A DNA stretch of 64,000 nt from Cylindrospermum sp. NIES-4074 (GTDB taxonomy: Bacteria; Cyanobacteriota; Cyanobacteriia; Cyanobacteriales; Nostocaceae). The notes beneath the pieces are model-generated. The model was not told the origin of the DNA and ran no database searches. It worked only from the letters and a program-made list of their open reading frames with translations. Positions 32,955-43,333 of this stretch are shown one piece after another; position 1 is the stretch's first letter; each line of letters begins with the position of its first letter. Location: the NCBI GenBank assembly GCA_003994795.1, contig AP018269.1:3187484-3251483 (forward strand), in the 5' to 3' direction. A program made the translations under genes and the position numbers.

Positions 32955-35597
32955 ATGTCTTCAAATCCCCAGAATCTTAGCGGTAACGAAATTCGCAACC
33001 TATTCCTCGACTTTTACGCGCAACGGGGACACCAAATTCTTCCCAGCGCGTCCCTCGTGCCAGAAGATCCAACTGTGCTGCTGACGATCGCGGGGATGCT
33101 ACCATTTAAGCCTATATTCCTGGGACAGCGCACACCAGAATTTAAACGCGCGACTACTTCCCAAAAGTGCATCCGTACCAATGATATCGAAAATGTGGGG
33201 CGTACCAAGCGCCATCAGACATTTTTTGAGATGTTGGGTAACTTTAGCTTTGGTGATTATTTTAAAGAACAAGCGATCGCTTGGGGTTGGGAATTATGCA
33301 CAAAAGTTCTTGGTCTTTCCCCCCAAAACCTGGTTGTCAGCGTTTTTGAAGAAGACGACGAAGCTTTCGCGATTTGGCGCGATCAAATTGGTTTCCCAGC
33401 AGCTAGAATTAAGCGTCTGGGTGCAGATGATAACTTTTGGGTATCTGGCCCCACAGGCCCCTGCGGCCCTTGTTCGGAGATTTATTACGACTTTCACCCA
33501 GAAAAAGGTGATGATCACATTGATTTAGAAGACGATTCCCGATTTATCGAGTTTTACAACTTGGTATTTATGCAATATAATCGGGATGCTTCCGGCAGTT
33601 TAACGCCCCTGCAAAATCAGAATATTGACACCGGCATGGGTTTAGAGAGAATCGCGCAAATTCTCCAAAAAGTACCGAATAATTATGAAACTGATTTGAT
33701 TTTCCCGATTATTCAGACTGCGGCACAAATTGCGGGAATTGACTATCACCAAAGTGATGAAAAGACTAAAATTTCTTTAAAAGTAATTGGTGATCATGTG
33801 CGTGCTGTTGTGCATATGATAGCTGATGAAATCCGCGCTTCCAATGTGGGAAGGGGTTATGTATTGCGGCGGTTAATTCGGCGGGTGGTGCGTCATGGTA
33901 GATTAATTGGCATTACTGGCGAGTTTACTACCCAAGTTGCGGAAACAGCGATCGCACTTTCAGAATCAGCTTACCCTAATTTGCGGCGAAGAGAAACCGC
34001 AATTAAAGCAGAGTTGCAACGGGAAGAAGCGAATTTCCTCAGAACTTTGGAAAGAGGAGAAAAATTACTTGATGAAATCATCGCAACGGTGAAGCAGCAA
34101 GGAAAAACCCAAATTAGCGGTGAAAGTGCTTTTACCCTTTATGATACCTACGGTTTCCCCCTGGAATTGACGCAAGAAGTCGCAGAGGAATATAACCTCA
34201 CCGTTGATGAAGCAGCATTCAACGCAGAAATGCAAAAGCAGGTAGAACGTGCTAAAGCTGCACACGAAACCATTGATTTAACTGTACAAGGTTCCCTGGA
34301 TAAACTTGCAGAACATATCCACGCGACAGAATTTATCGGTTATACCCAAGCTGCGACAACAGCTAAAGTTGAAGTTTTGTTAGTTGGTGGTGTTTCCCAA
34401 GAAGCAGCGGAAGCGGGGACAGAAGTGCAAATCGTTCTGAATCAAACCCCATTTTATGCCGAATCGGGGGGACAAATTGGGGACAGAGGTTATATTTCTG
34501 GTGATGGGATTTTAGTGCGGGTGGAAGATGTGAAAAAAGAATCTGATTTCTTTGTTCACTTCGGACGCATCGAACGGGGTACACTCAGAGTAGGCGATCG
34601 CATTACTGCCCAAATTGACACCGCTTGTCGTCGTCGCGCCCAAGCAAATCATACCGCAACCCACTTGCTACAAGCGGCGTTGAAAAAAATTGTTGATGAT
34701 ACCATCTCTCAAGCTGGTTCCCTGGTTTCCTTTGACAGGTTGCGCTTTGACTTTAATTGTCCCCGTGGTTTAACAACTGAGGAAGTGCAACAAGTTGAAG
34801 AACAGGTAAATAATTGGATAGCTGAAGCCCATTCCGCCAAAATAGAAGTATTACCTTTAGCAGAAGCCAAAGCTAGAGGTGCTGTGGCAATGTTTGGAGA
34901 GAAGTATGGCGACGAAGTGCGGGTGATTGACTTCCCGGCGGTGTCGATGGAATTGTGCGGCGGTACCCATGTCAGCAACACAGCGGAAATCGGCGTCTTT
35001 AAGATTATATCAGAAGCGGGTGTGGCTTCTGGAGTCAGACGCATTGAAGCTGTTTCCGGCCCAGCGGTGTTGGATTATCTCAACATTCGCGATAAAGTGG
35101 TAAAAGATTTAAGCGATCGCTTTAAAGTCAAACCCGAAGAAGTACCAGACAGAATTACAAGTCTGCAAACCGAACTGAGAAATAGCCAAAAACAACTAGA
35201 AGCTTTAAAATCACAATTAGCGATCGCCAAATCTGACAGTTTGCTGCAAACGTCGGAAATTGTCGGCGAATCTAAAATCATTGTCGCCCAATTAGAAGAC
35301 GTTGACGCCGAATCTTTGAAATCTGCTGCGGAAAGATTACTGCAAAAAATTGGTAATGGTGCAGTGGTGCTAGGTTCCGTTCCCGAAGAGGGGAAAGTGA
35401 GTATAGTGGCAGCTTTCAGCCCCGAAGTCAACAAAAAAGGACTACAGGCTGGTAAATTTGTCGGTGCGATCGCTAAAATATGTGGTGGAGGCGGTGGTGG
35501 AAGACCGAATTTAGCTCAAGCTGGGGGAAAAGATGCAGCTAAATTACCCGCAGCTTTGGAACAAGCACGAAACGATTTGCGATCGGCTTTAAGTTAA
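32955..35597 (+). CDS. alaS: Alanyl-tRNA synthetase
   Basis: 880 aa, full length. Class II catalytic core with [20 protein letters not shown] and [17 protein letters not shown]-like segment [18 protein letters not shown]. The editing domain has [11 protein letters not shown] and CGGTHV zinc-site residues. The C-terminal region ends with [17 protein letters not shown]. It charges tRNA-Ala and clears mischarged Ser/Gly. The ATG at 32955 gives the standard family start. Confidence 0.98.
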   Translation: MSSNPQNLSGNEIRNLFLDFYAQRGHQILPSASLVPEDPTVLLTIAGMLPFKPIFLGQRTPEFKRATTSQKCIRTNDIENVGRTKRHQTFFEMLGNFSFGDYFKEQAIAWGWELCTKVLGLSPQNLVVSVFEEDDEAFAIWRDQIGFPAARIKRLGADDNFWVSGPTGPCGPCSEIYYDFHPEKGDDHIDLEDDSRFIEFYNLVFMQYNRDASGSLTPLQNQNIDTGMGLERIAQILQKVPNNYETDLIFPIIQTAAQIAGIDYHQSDEKTKISLKVIGDHVRAVVHMIADEIRASNVGRGYVLRRLIRRVVRHGRLIGITGEFTTQVAETAIALSESAYPNLRRRETAIKAELQREEANFLRTLERGEKLLDEIIATVKQQGKTQISGESAFTLYDTYGFPLELTQEVAEEYNLTVDEAAFNAEMQKQVERAKAAHETIDLTVQGSLDKLAEHIHATEFIGYTQAATTAKVEVLLVGGVSQEAAEAGTEVQIVLNQTPFYAESGGQIGDRGYISGDGILVRVEDVKKESDFFVHFGRIERGTLRVGDRITAQIDTACRRRAQANHTATHLLQAALKKIVDDTISQAGSLVSFDRLRFDFNCPRGLTTEEVQQVEEQVNNWIAEAHSAKIEVLPLAEAKARGAVAMFGEKYGDEVRVIDFPAVSMELCGGTHVSNTAEIGVFKIISEAGVASGVRRIEAVSGPAVLDYLNIRDKVVKDLSDRFKVKPEEVPDRITSLQTELRNSQKQLEALKSQLAIAKSDSLLQTSEIVGESKIIVAQLEDVDAESLKSAAERLLQKIGNGAVVLGSVPEEGKVSIVAAFSPEVNKKGLQAGKFVGAIAKICGGGGGGRPNLAQAGGKDAAKLPAALEQARNDLRSALS

Positions 35598-35610
35598 TTG
35601 TATTCTCTTG

Positions 35611-35633
35611 TGGGGCGGGCATCTTGCCTGCCC
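35611..35633. repeat. GGGCGGGCATCTTGCCTGCCC hairpin repeat
   Basis: An imperfect inverted repeat just after alaS, of a type common in cyanobacterial spacers. It could weakly stop transcription. Confidence 0.6.
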
Positions 35634-35758
35634 AAAATTTATTAATAAAAATTTTCACTGTTTAAACCAAATAAATTTAGTGAGTTGATTAAAATCTACA
35701 AAGCCACAGCAACCGTCTGGATAACTTAACAGCTTGCAGTCTTGGGAGTTAAAACATC

Positions 35759-36352
35759 ATGACTATTGCACAAGAAAAAAATTACTATTCACCTGAAGAA
35801 TACCTAGAACTAGAGGTAAATTCAGAAATACGTCATGAATATATTGATGGTAAAATAGTCCTCAAGGCAAGCGGAACACCTAACCACAATCAAATTACTG
35901 GTAATTTAGCTGCTACTCTTAATTTTACTCTCAAACGACGACCTTATCAAGTCTTTGTGATAGACCAACGTCTTTGGATTCCTAACAAGCGAATTCACAC
36001 TTACCCTGATATTATGGTTGTCCAAACTCCCTTAGTATTTGCAGAAGGAAGAAAAGACACTTTAACTAACCCAGTAATGATTGCTGAGGTTTTATCAAAA
36101 TCGACTAAAAGCTATGATAAAGATGAAAAATTCGCTGCTTATCGCACAATTCCTAGCTTTATAGAATATATTTTAATTGACCAGGATACAATGCATATTG
36201 AGCAATACTGCAAAATTGGTGAAAACAAATGGGTATTTTCTGAATTTGTAGATGCAGATGAAACTTTAAATTTAGCCTCCGTTCCCTGCCAAATTTTGCT
36301 GGCAGATATTTATGATAAAGTAGATTTTAATACAGAAGATCAGATTTTATAA
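35759..36352 (+). CDS. Uma2 family (DUF820) PD-(D/E)xK nuclease-like protein
   Basis: 197 aa. The typical start YYSPEEYLELEVNSEIRHEY and IDGKIV are present, with the nuclease-fold core YPDIMVV and NPVMIAEVLSKSTKSYD, then KFAAYRTIPSFIEYILIDQD. Uma2 proteins are numerous in cyanobacteria; their biochemical target is unproven. It lies 14 bp before the next small gene, probably co-transcribed. Confidence 0.93.
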   Translation: MTIAQEKNYYSPEEYLELEVNSEIRHEYIDGKIVLKASGTPNHNQITGNLAATLNFTLKRRPYQVFVIDQRLWIPNKRIHTYPDIMVVQTPLVFAEGRKDTLTNPVMIAEVLSKSTKSYDKDEKFAAYRTIPSFIEYILIDQDTMHIEQYCKIGENKWVFSEFVDADETLNLASVPCQILLADIYDKVDFNTEDQIL

Positions 36353-36366
36353 AGGAGTCAATAAAA

Positions 36367-36627
36367 ATGAGCCGGATAAATCCCTACACCCTCCAATTAC
36401 AAATTACCCGAATGTTTGAGCAAGGACAATCATTCTTTGCTACAACCAAAGTGCAAGAATGGTTGCAAGAACGTCAACACAACCCCGCAGACTACGACAT
36501 AATTTTCCATAAAAAACCCGCACCTCCCGGTTCCAAAGAAGTGATGGTAGTGGAAATAGAATTAAAGCGCAAAGATGGACAACCTGTAGATCCCTGGTTA
36601 CAAGAACAAGCAAATTTACACGCTTAA
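36367..36627 (+). CDS. Small conserved-looking protein (86 aa)
   Basis: Starts after a good AAAGGAGT ribosome binding site (36351-36358). Sequence is hydrophilic, with KVQEWLQERQHNPADYDIIF and EVMVVEIELKRKDGQPVDPW. No domain recognised and no signal. It probably belongs to the transcription unit of the Uma2 gene. Confidence 0.75.
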   Translation: MSRINPYTLQLQITRMFEQGQSFFATTKVQEWLQERQHNPADYDIIFHKKPAPPGSKEVMVVEIELKRKDGQPVDPWLQEQANLHA

Positions 36628-36735
36628 TTTTACTAGCTAGAAATTCATATAATTTTATCAAAATAGAGTATTCCCATTGCGGAATGCTCTTTATTATTGT
36701 TGTAGTCAGCAAAAGCACCATTTAAAATCATCAAA

Positions 36736-37107
36736 ATGACATCTCATCAGCGCTGGGTTTTTGCATTTTGGGTTTACTTAGGAATTTTGCTGTCTATTTC
36801 TCTATCAGCTTACCTCAGAGTCTTCCCTACGCAAATAGCACAAATTCCTTATTACGACAAAATTTTACATTTTATCTTGCTAGGAATTGCTGCTTACGTG
36901 AGTTATCTATCCTTCAATAAACGTAAAATTAAAATTCTCAACTTTTACCTGCCACTTGCACCATTAATTGTGATATTATTTTGTATACTTGACGAAATAA
37001 CTCAACTATTAGTACCTTACCGCAGTTTTGATTTAGTTGATTTAGCCTGTGATATTTGTGGTATTGTGCTATTTACTTGGTTAGCAGAAATTACTCCCAG
37101 TGAGTAA
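36736..37107 (+). CDS. VanZ-like family membrane protein
   Basis: 123 aa, four predicted membrane helices. The motifs YYDKILHFILLGI, ILDEITQLLVPYRSFDLVDL and DICGI fit the VanZ-like family (conserved DK-x-xH and DE-x-xQ positions). Function outside vancomycin/teicoplanin resistance genes is unknown. Confidence 0.88.
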   Translation: MTSHQRWVFAFWVYLGILLSISLSAYLRVFPTQIAQIPYYDKILHFILLGIAAYVSYLSFNKRKIKILNFYLPLAPLIVILFCILDEITQLLVPYRSFDLVDLACDICGIVLFTWLAEITPSE

Positions 37108-37143
37108 AATTCGCACCTTAAACAATAAAAATTTAGGATATTT

Positions 37144-37200
37144 GAAACCACAGATGAACACCGATAAATACATCTGTGTTTATCTGTGGTTTAATTCTCA
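37144..37200. repeat. Dispersed repeat (CATCTGTGTTTATCTGTGGT type)
   Basis: Contains a self-complementary CCACAGATG ... CATCTGTG(G) arrangement after the VanZ gene. Same family as at 25376 and 47681. Confidence 0.75.
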
Positions 37201-37223
37201 TGAAATCAAGTTAAATCAGAGAA

Positions 37224-38582
37224 CTAGCGCTGATTTAACAACATCTTCAATCCATATTTAGGACGCAGGGTAAAAGCAGTCCAAGGTATGATTTCCTGAT
37301 CTGGCACTAATGTTAACCGGAATTTCTGAGCAATCGTTGCTAATAATAACACTGCTTCCATCTTCGCAAAAGATTGACCAATGCAAATTCTTGGGCCTCC
37401 ATTAAAGGGAAAATATGCAAAATATGGGATTTTTTTGGCAAAATCTCCTTCCCAGCGGTCAGGGTTGAAAACTTCCGGCTGATCAAAATAGCGGGGGTCA
37501 CGGTGCATTACCCACTGACTCATGATAATATTATCGCCAGCACGCACGGGATAACCAGCAATTTCGCAGTCCTGCAAAGCTTGACGGGCCGTGGCCCAAA
37601 CAGAAGGATATAACCGCATTACTTCCATTACCACCCTATCGGTATAAGTTAACTGGGGTAAATCAGTAAAAGTTGGAGTTCTACCACCCAACACTGTTTG
37701 TAATTCTGCCAGTAACTTCTGCTCAACTTCTGGATGTTGGGATAATAAATACCATGCCCAGGATAACGCTGACGCGGTGGTTTCATGACCTGCAATAAAT
37801 AGAGTTACTGCTTCATCCCGTAGTTGTTTATCACTCATGCCGTTGCCATCTTCATCCCGCATTTGCAACAGCATCGACAGCAAATCACCTTTATCTTCGC
37901 CACTTTCTCGTCGTTGCTGGATAATGGGATAAATAATCTCATCAAACTGCTTTGCTGCTTTTTGAAAACGCAGGTTGTGAGGCAGTGGTACCCAATCGGG
38001 AATCATAAATAATAACAGGTTAGTGTTGCGGGACTCAAAATACTCCACGCTGACCTGCATGATTTTCCCTATCGTTTCTACATCCGTCACTTCAGCCCCA
38101 AATAAGGTTTTGGCAACAATTTCTAAGGTGACGTGCATCATCTCTTCGTCAACATCAAGAACTTTGCCATCACTCCAATTAGTCAGCAAGCGGTTGGTGT
38201 AGTCAACCATTACCTCCCCATAGGAAAAAATGCGATCGCGATGGAAAGCCGGTTGCATGAGTCGCCGTTGACGCTGCCAAAATTGCCCCTCGCTGGTCAG
38301 CAGTCCATTACCAAACATCCGGCGCAAAATTTGTAAGCTTTGCTGCTTGCAAAATAAGCTGTTTTTCTTAACTAGCACCTCTTCGATATAGTCGGGGTGG
38401 TTAAGCTGATAAGCCGAAAACAATGAGCCTTTCCAGTAAACTATGTCACCGTAATCTTTAGCGCACCTACTGACAAATCCTATGGGATCGGGGGCGTATT
38501 CAGGCAGAATACCCAATAACCAGTGAGGTTTTGGCCCTGGGGGATAATTTGGGGCAATCTTCGCTTTAGATAGTGAAACCAT
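37224..38582 (-). CDS. Cytochrome P450
   Basis: 452 aa. I-helix AGHETTASALSW, ExxR helix EVMRLYPSVWA and heme loop FPFNGGPRICIGQSFA (Cys near residue 399) are intact. No N-terminal membrane anchor is visible, as in soluble bacterial P450s. It oxidises an unknown, perhaps fatty or terpenoid, substrate. I do not assign the CYP family. It is a single gene, convergent with the VanZ gene. Confidence 0.95.
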   Translation of the reverse strand: MVSLSKAKIAPNYPPGPKPHWLLGILPEYAPDPIGFVSRCAKDYGDIVYWKGSLFSAYQLNHPDYIEEVLVKKNSLFCKQQSLQILRRMFGNGLLTSEGQFWQRQRRLMQPAFHRDRIFSYGEVMVDYTNRLLTNWSDGKVLDVDEEMMHVTLEIVAKTLFGAEVTDVETIGKIMQVSVEYFESRNTNLLLFMIPDWVPLPHNLRFQKAAKQFDEIIYPIIQQRRESGEDKGDLLSMLLQMRDEDGNGMSDKQLRDEAVTLFIAGHETTASALSWAWYLLSQHPEVEQKLLAELQTVLGGRTPTFTDLPQLTYTDRVVMEVMRLYPSVWATARQALQDCEIAGYPVRAGDNIIMSQWVMHRDPRYFDQPEVFNPDRWEGDFAKKIPYFAYFPFNGGPRICIGQSFAKMEAVLLLATIAQKFRLTLVPDQEIIPWTAFTLRPKYGLKMLLNQR

Positions 38583-38671
38583 AGAAATTCACCTTTTTAA
38601 GCAAATCTTTCAACTACAGCTACTAGTATAGACTTAGCTTGATTATTCAATCATGGCTTCACCTCAAAGGG

Positions 38672-39607
38672 TTATTTTCGTCGCTGTTCTATGCCTATAT
38701 TGCCCTGTAAGCCGCCAGTGTGGATTAAGAGAATGCGTTCGCCTCCGGCGGGGCGCAGCCCATCGCTTTTTTTAAAATATCCCTGCCGTAACAAATCCAT
38801 GACTCCATAAAACATTTTTGCAGTATATACGTAATCCAGGGGTACGCCATAATCCTTGGTAAACTGCTGTGCAAACTGCAATAATTCATCATTCACCTTG
38901 GCATAGCCGCCGAAGTGATAATCACACATCAATTCCCAAGGTGCTGGAGAATCAACGGGTGCAGGTAAGCCAGAAGCCAGGTAATTTGTGAGTAAACTGT
39001 CGATTTCCGCTTTCAGAAAACCGCCATTTTTTAGCACCGGAAAGGCGATCGCATTTTGCCCTTTTTCCAGTGACAGCACAATACCAGCCAATGTAGTCCC
39101 TGTACCGCAAGCGACACAAACAGTATCAAATCCCGTCACGCCCTTAGTTATCTCTGTACAACCACGCACACCATTAAGATTACTACCGCCTTCAGGAATC
39201 ATAAACACCTCACCAAATCGTTGCCGCATTTCATCCTGTAGCGCTGTTGTCTGCCGTTGGCGGTATGCTTCCCTATCCAAGTACACAAGCTGCATTCCTT
39301 GCTCTACAGCGAAACTCAGCGTCGGGTTTAACGGTAGCTTCTCCTCACCCCGAATCACCCCAATAGTGTGAAACCCAAAAAGATTACCAGCCGCCGCCGT
39401 AGCAAAGATATGGTTAGAATAAGCACCTCCAAAGGTGAGCAAAGTAGTAAAATTTTTCTCCTTAGCCTCCAAGAGGTTATACTTCAACTTAAACCACTTA
39501 TTGCCGTTAACCCACGGGTGCATACAGTCCAGCCGTAGTACATTCAACTCTACACCAGCACGAATGGCGATTTGTTGTGTAGGGGGAGGCAGAAAGATTG
39601 ACGACAT
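38672..39607 (-). CDS. D-cysteine desulfhydrase / ACC deaminase family PLP enzyme, with in-frame repeat insertion
   Basis: About 311 aa from the ATG at 39607 (MSSIFLPPPTQQIAIRAG). The PLP-lysine region is VNGNKWFKLKYNL, with GGAYSNHIFATAAAG and VACGTGTTLAG phosphate-binding loops. Near residues 281-291 the sequence DGLRPAGGER comes from a 32-bp small dispersed repeat (38735-38766) inserted in the normally short YFK...ILLIHTGG segment. Activity probably persists because the insert is a surface loop, but this is untested. Substrate specificity between D-Cys and ACC cannot be decided. Confidence 0.88.
   Translation of the reverse strand: MSSIFLPPPTQQIAIRAGVELNVLRLDCMHPWVNGNKWFKLKYNLLEAKEKNFTTLLTFGGAYSNHIFATAAAGNLFGFHTIGVIRGEEKLPLNPTLSFAVEQGMQLVYLDREAYRQRQTTALQDEMRQRFGEVFMIPEGGSNLNGVRGCTEITKGVTGFDTVCVACGTGTTLAGIVLSLEKGQNAIAFPVLKNGGFLKAEIDSLLTNYLASGLPAPVDSPAPWELMCDYHFGGYAKVNDELLQFAQQFTKDYGVPLDYVYTAKMFYGVMDLLRQGYFKKSDGLRPAGGERILLIHTGGLQGNIGIEQRRK
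38735..38766. repeat. Small dispersed repeat inside the PLP enzyme gene
   Basis: GCGTTCGCCTCCGGCGGGGC then GCAGCCCATCGC. Same family as the 56605-56636 copy in the RluA-type gene and, inverted, 59477-59510. Confidence 0.85.
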
Positions 39608-39720
39608 AAGGTAGGGTGTAGAGATGAAGAGAAAATACAATTAAGAACTAATTCCTTGAGTTTTCCATAGAATTAGAAAAGATATCGACCGAATTTAAAT
39701 ATATGTTATCCAGAACCCAT

Positions 39721-39748
39721 GTAGAGACGTTCCGTGGAACGTCTCTAC
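39721..39748. repeat. 28-bp palindrome
   Basis: Perfect inverted repeat: 13-bp arm GTAGAGACGTTCC, two-base loop, complementary arm, then TTTTT. The same palindrome (one mismatch) lies inside the NB-ARC pseudogene at 16778-16805; a shorter relative is at 62214-62237. Confidence 0.9.
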
Positions 39749-39830
39749 TTTTTCTATAGCCTTGCTCAATTGTCAGCTAAGAAATAAGCTAAGAATACGG
39801 TCAAGAAGCCAAATATAAATTCAACAGTCT

Positions 39831-40385
39831 ATGGCTAAACTTTTTGAGTGTATCACGGAAGAATTGCAAGCATTTATTACTAACCAACACCTTTTCTTTG
39901 TTGGTTCAGCACCTCTAAGTCCTACAGGTCATGTTAACCTTTCACCCAAAGGTTTAGAAAGCTTTCGCATCCTCTCTCCCCACCGCGTAGCTTACCTTGA
40001 TTTAACCGGTAGTGGTAACGAAACCTCAGCCCATCTCCAAGAAAACGGACGCATCACCTTCATGTTTTGCGCTTTTGAGGGCCCCCCATCTATCCTACGT
40101 CTCTATGGTCAAGGATATACAATCTTACCAGATTCCCCCGATTGGAATTCCCTGTATACCCTGTTTCCACAAATCCCAGGAACTCGTCAAATTATCGTCG
40201 CAGATATTGAACGTGTGCAAACTTCTTGTGGTTTCAGCGTACCACTCTACGAATATCAAGGACAGCGAGAAACTTTAGTAAATTGGGCAATTAAAAAAGG
40301 CGAACAGGGAATTAAAGACTATCAACAAGAGAAAAATGTTGTCAGCATTGATGGTTTAGCAACTCCACTTAGTAAACTATCCTAA
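39831..40385 (+). CDS. Pyridoxamine 5'-phosphate oxidase-like FMN-binding protein
   Basis: 184 aa. The flavin split-barrel start FFVGSAPLSPTGHVNLSPKG is present, then YLDLTGSGNETSAHLQENGR and ITFMFCAFEGPP, typical of this subfamily in bacteria. It is probably a small FMN-dependent oxidoreductase rather than true PdxH. Substrate unknown. Confidence 0.9.
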   Translation: MAKLFECITEELQAFITNQHLFFVGSAPLSPTGHVNLSPKGLESFRILSPHRVAYLDLTGSGNETSAHLQENGRITFMFCAFEGPPSILRLYGQGYTILPDSPDWNSLYTLFPQIPGTRQIIVADIERVQTSCGFSVPLYEYQGQRETLVNWAIKKGEQGIKDYQQEKNVVSIDGLATPLSKLS

Positions 40386-40592
40386 AAAGTTACCAAAAAC
40401 CTATATAAAAATTTGGCTGGAAAATCGTTGAGGGAAGCGATAAAGTTAACCGAGTTGGTAGTATTTCATTCAAAATGAAGCTAAACTGTGATGCTTTTAA
40501 TTTGCATACAGTCAGCAGTTAGAATAATTGCCAATACTGGGGTTTAAATTTTAATTTTTGAATTGCTTAGTACAGGATAGTAGAATTATCGA

Positions 40593-41051
40593 TTAACTGG
40601 ATGTAGGTAAAAGTTGAGTGCTAGAATTCGCCAAGTCAGAAAATAAAGGAATCTTCACAAATGGCTGAGATGAGTTGAGTATTTTCCCAGTATTGGCGCG
40701 TTTTGTGTAAACTTCTAGCAGTAAGTCAGGGTCAACAACAGGTAAGCCATCAACCTGTTTGTGGTAATAAGAATTTTTGGTGACAATTAAAGCTGGTTGC
40801 CCTTGAAAGTAAACAATAGGAGGCTTGAGGCACTCGGTGTTATAAGGGCTATATATACCAGATGGACTTCCATATAATCCAGCAGAGTTACGAATGCTAT
40901 AGATTCCACAAAGACTGCCGAAGATACCATCAAGATTGCTAATTGAGTATGGGTCATCTTGGTCACTCGATAGTATACCTAAGAATTGCTCATTAGCAGC
41001 CCATAACTCGGCTATACCATTAACAGTTGTGAAAAACTCTAGAATTGACAT
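40593..41051 (-). CDS. 4-fold beta-flower-like protein
   Basis: 152 aa. A repeated motif G-x-YS/FGS is visible: SISNLDGIFGSLCGIYSIRN, SAGLYGSPSGIYSPYNTECL, then KPPIVYFQGQPALIVTKN. This resembles the 4-fold beta-flower family, small proteins with four repeated strands. N- and C-terminal parts are unremarkable and there is no signal peptide. Function unknown; family call moderate. Confidence 0.7.
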   Translation of the reverse strand: MSILEFFTTVNGIAELWAANEQFLGILSSDQDDPYSISNLDGIFGSLCGIYSIRNSAGLYGSPSGIYSPYNTECLKPPIVYFQGQPALIVTKNSYYHKQVDGLPVVDPDLLLEVYTKRANTGKILNSSQPFVKIPLFSDLANSSTQLLPTSS

Positions 41052-41253
41052 ATGTTCTATATTAAATCTGCTGTTTCCAGCATCTACCTTAGAATGGATA
41101 TTTTCCAGAGTATTTTTAACTAATTTTCTCCAGTCTCAGCATATAACTCATGAGTAAATGCACTTAAAAACTCGACTGTATACTAAGGGTGTTAATAAGC
41201 AGATTATATTTCATAGTTCGGTTTAAAAACACCCGGCTTACAGTTCACTACCA

Positions 41254-41907
41254 CTAAAACTCGTACTGGGAAAGAACTTCCGTTTCACTCTTAGCTGCTG
41301 TTATCCACTCTTGCATTACTGACAGTGATAAAACTGTTTCTACATAATTCCTAGAAGCAGCATCTAACTGCACATCATAAGCAACAAAGCGGATAGCAAC
41401 AGGGGCAAACATAGCATCAGCAATTGTGAAGTTACCCAACAAAAAATCGCCACCACTGCCAAACTTTTGCCGAGATTCTCGCCAAATGCTAGTAATTCGA
41501 TCAATATCTGCTTGTACCCCAGATACTAAACCTTTGCCAGGGTATTTAGTGCGGCAGTTCATTGGCATATTCTGTCGCAAATTTTGAAAACCAGAATGCA
41601 TTTCTGCACTGATAGAACGGGCAAATGTCCTTGCAGTCTTATCTTCTGGCCAATAGGGCAAATTAGGAAATGTTTCTGCCAGATATTCACAAATAGCTAG
41701 AGAATCCCATACCGTCAAGCCATCGTGCAACAGCACAGGTACTTTTCCTGATGGAGAATATTGGTGAACTTTCGCTGAATAATCTGGAGTATAAAGAGGA
41801 ATGCAAATTTCCTTGAATGGTAAACCGAATTGCTTTAATGCTAGCCAAGCACGAAGTGACCAAGATGAGTAATTTTTATTGCCAATTACCAGAGTTAATT
41901 GTGTCAT
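41254..41907 (-). CDS. Glutathione S-transferase family protein
   Basis: 217 aa from the ATG at 41907. Thioredoxin-like N-terminus LTLVIGNKNYSSWSLRAWLA has the probable catalytic Ser; glutathione-site residues follow (YSPSGKVPVLLHDGLTVWDS). The C-terminal helical domain is complete. The start overlaps the 3' end of the next upstream gene by 32 bases, so the two are likely translated from one message. Role in detoxification or redox is inferred from the family. Confidence 0.92.
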   Translation of the reverse strand: MTQLTLVIGNKNYSSWSLRAWLALKQFGLPFKEICIPLYTPDYSAKVHQYSPSGKVPVLLHDGLTVWDSLAICEYLAETFPNLPYWPEDKTARTFARSISAEMHSGFQNLRQNMPMNCRTKYPGKGLVSGVQADIDRITSIWRESRQKFGSGGDFLLGNFTIADAMFAPVAIRFVAYDVQLDAASRNYVETVLSLSVMQEWITAAKSETEVLSQYEF

Positions 41908-42208
41908 ATCTTTGCTGTTGATAAAGTTGTTCAATCCACATACATACATCAGCTTCTGAACCAGAAGAGAAAGATTTTTCCGTCATTGGGTCGTAAGCTT
42001 GCCAAAACTTATTCCCGTGACGGTCAACTTTTTGGTAAACTTGTAATTCCTGTGGGTCAGCTAGTAATCTTTTGAGAAAACCTTGCCAAATACCATTTAT
42101 AAATTCCCGGAAGTTCGCTAGAGTGGTATCACTGAATTTGCTCTTGAGAAGTAAGCTAGAGTTAGCTTCTATGTTTTCAGATTCTAGACAACTAATATCA
42201 TCTCTCAT
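41876..42208 (-). CDS. Hypothetical protein overlapping GST gene (110 aa)
   Basis: ATG at 42208. Hydrophilic, with KVDRHGNKFWQAYDPMTEKS, a short WW/beta-hairpin-like stretch seen in some small cyanobacterial proteins, and an acidic C-terminus (EADVCMWIEQLYQQQ). The 32-bp overlap with the GST start and the same strand support co-expression. No family recognised. It diverges from a LysR gene. Confidence 0.7.
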   Translation of the reverse strand: MRDDISCLESENIEANSSLLLKSKFSDTTLANFREFINGIWQGFLKRLLADPQELQVYQKVDRHGNKFWQAYDPMTEKSFSSGSEADVCMWIEQLYQQQRYDTINSGNWQ

Positions 42209-42384
42209 ATAATTATTCCTGAAAGTTGCTCAGTAAATAAAACTGTACCAACGCCTCAGTTATTAAACAAATTATGGCTTGTATGGTTTCTATAAATGCA
42301 ATTTATAGATCATAAAAATCTTTGATAGGATTTTTTTGGCACAATTAAACTAAAGATGTATAACCTTTATCTCTTACATTGCCG

Positions 42385-43278
42385 ATGAAAATCTCCCAAC
42401 TGCGAGCCATAGTTGCAGTAGCCGAGTATGGTAACTTTAGCGAAGCAGCTTTAGAACTGCATCTCACTCAACCTGCGGTGAGTCATGCGATCGCCACTTT
42501 AGAAGAAGAATTGGGTGTGCCTTTATTTGCTAGAGGTCGTCATGGTGCGGTGTTGACACCTGCGGGAGAACGGATTTTATATCATGCCAAGCAGGCAATG
42601 CAGCATCTAGAGATGATGCAGCGAGAAGCAAACCTACACAAAGGCTTACACGGTGGTCATGTGCGGATTGCAGTTTTTCGCAGCGTGGCCACCCATTTAA
42701 TGCCAAAGGCGATCGCACAATTTCACGATCAATTCCCCGAAGTTGCAGTTACCATCATAGAATGCCTTGCTTATACTGATGTAGAACTATGTTTGCGTGA
42801 AGGCCGTGCTGACCTTGGCATTACCTACATCCCCACCAGTCAGGAATTTGAAGCCTGGGAAATTCTCCGGGATGAGTATGTAGCTTTATTACCACCAAAC
42901 GCCAAAATTAGCACTCCTGAAATTACCTGGCAAGATTTAGCAGTATATTCACCAATTTTGCTTTCTTGTTTACCCTGTGGAAGACCTCTACACAACCATC
43001 TGAAAAATATCGCCCCCTTCCTGAATACCATTGCTGATATTCAAGAAGATTCCACAGTTGTCAGCATGGTCAATCAAGGATTAAAAGCAGCTATTCTCCC
43101 CCGTCTAGCAGCTGTTCCCATTCCCCCAAATGTGCAGGTATATACTTTACCAATACCCCTAGAAAGAGTAATGGGAGTGGCAATTTTATCTAACGCCCTC
43201 CAAGTACCAGCAGTCTTCAAATTTCTAGAAATGCTGAGAAGATTTGATTTTTATAGATTAGCTCAGTCCACTTACTGA
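42385..43278 (+). CDS. LysR-type transcriptional regulator
   Basis: 297 aa from the ATG at 42385. N-terminal winged helix MKISQLRAIVAVAEYGNFSE ... LTQPAVSHAIATLEEELGVP, then a type-2 periplasmic-binding-like effector domain. It is divergent from the unknown/GST gene pair, the usual arrangement for a LysR regulator and its target; 170 bp separate them. Ligand unknown. Confidence 0.93.
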   Translation: MKISQLRAIVAVAEYGNFSEAALELHLTQPAVSHAIATLEEELGVPLFARGRHGAVLTPAGERILYHAKQAMQHLEMMQREANLHKGLHGGHVRIAVFRSVATHLMPKAIAQFHDQFPEVAVTIIECLAYTDVELCLREGRADLGITYIPTSQEFEAWEILRDEYVALLPPNAKISTPEITWQDLAVYSPILLSCLPCGRPLHNHLKNIAPFLNTIADIQEDSTVVSMVNQGLKAAILPRLAAVPIPPNVQVYTLPIPLERVMGVAILSNALQVPAVFKFLEMLRRFDFYRLAQSTY

Positions 43279-43333
43279 TACTATTTATATAGTATTTATA
43301 AAAATCTAAATTTGTGCTAATTTAAAATCACGC

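Noticed and set aside
33181-35434. Extra ORFs within alaS on both strands
   Set aside because: Shadows of a well-supported 880-codon gene.
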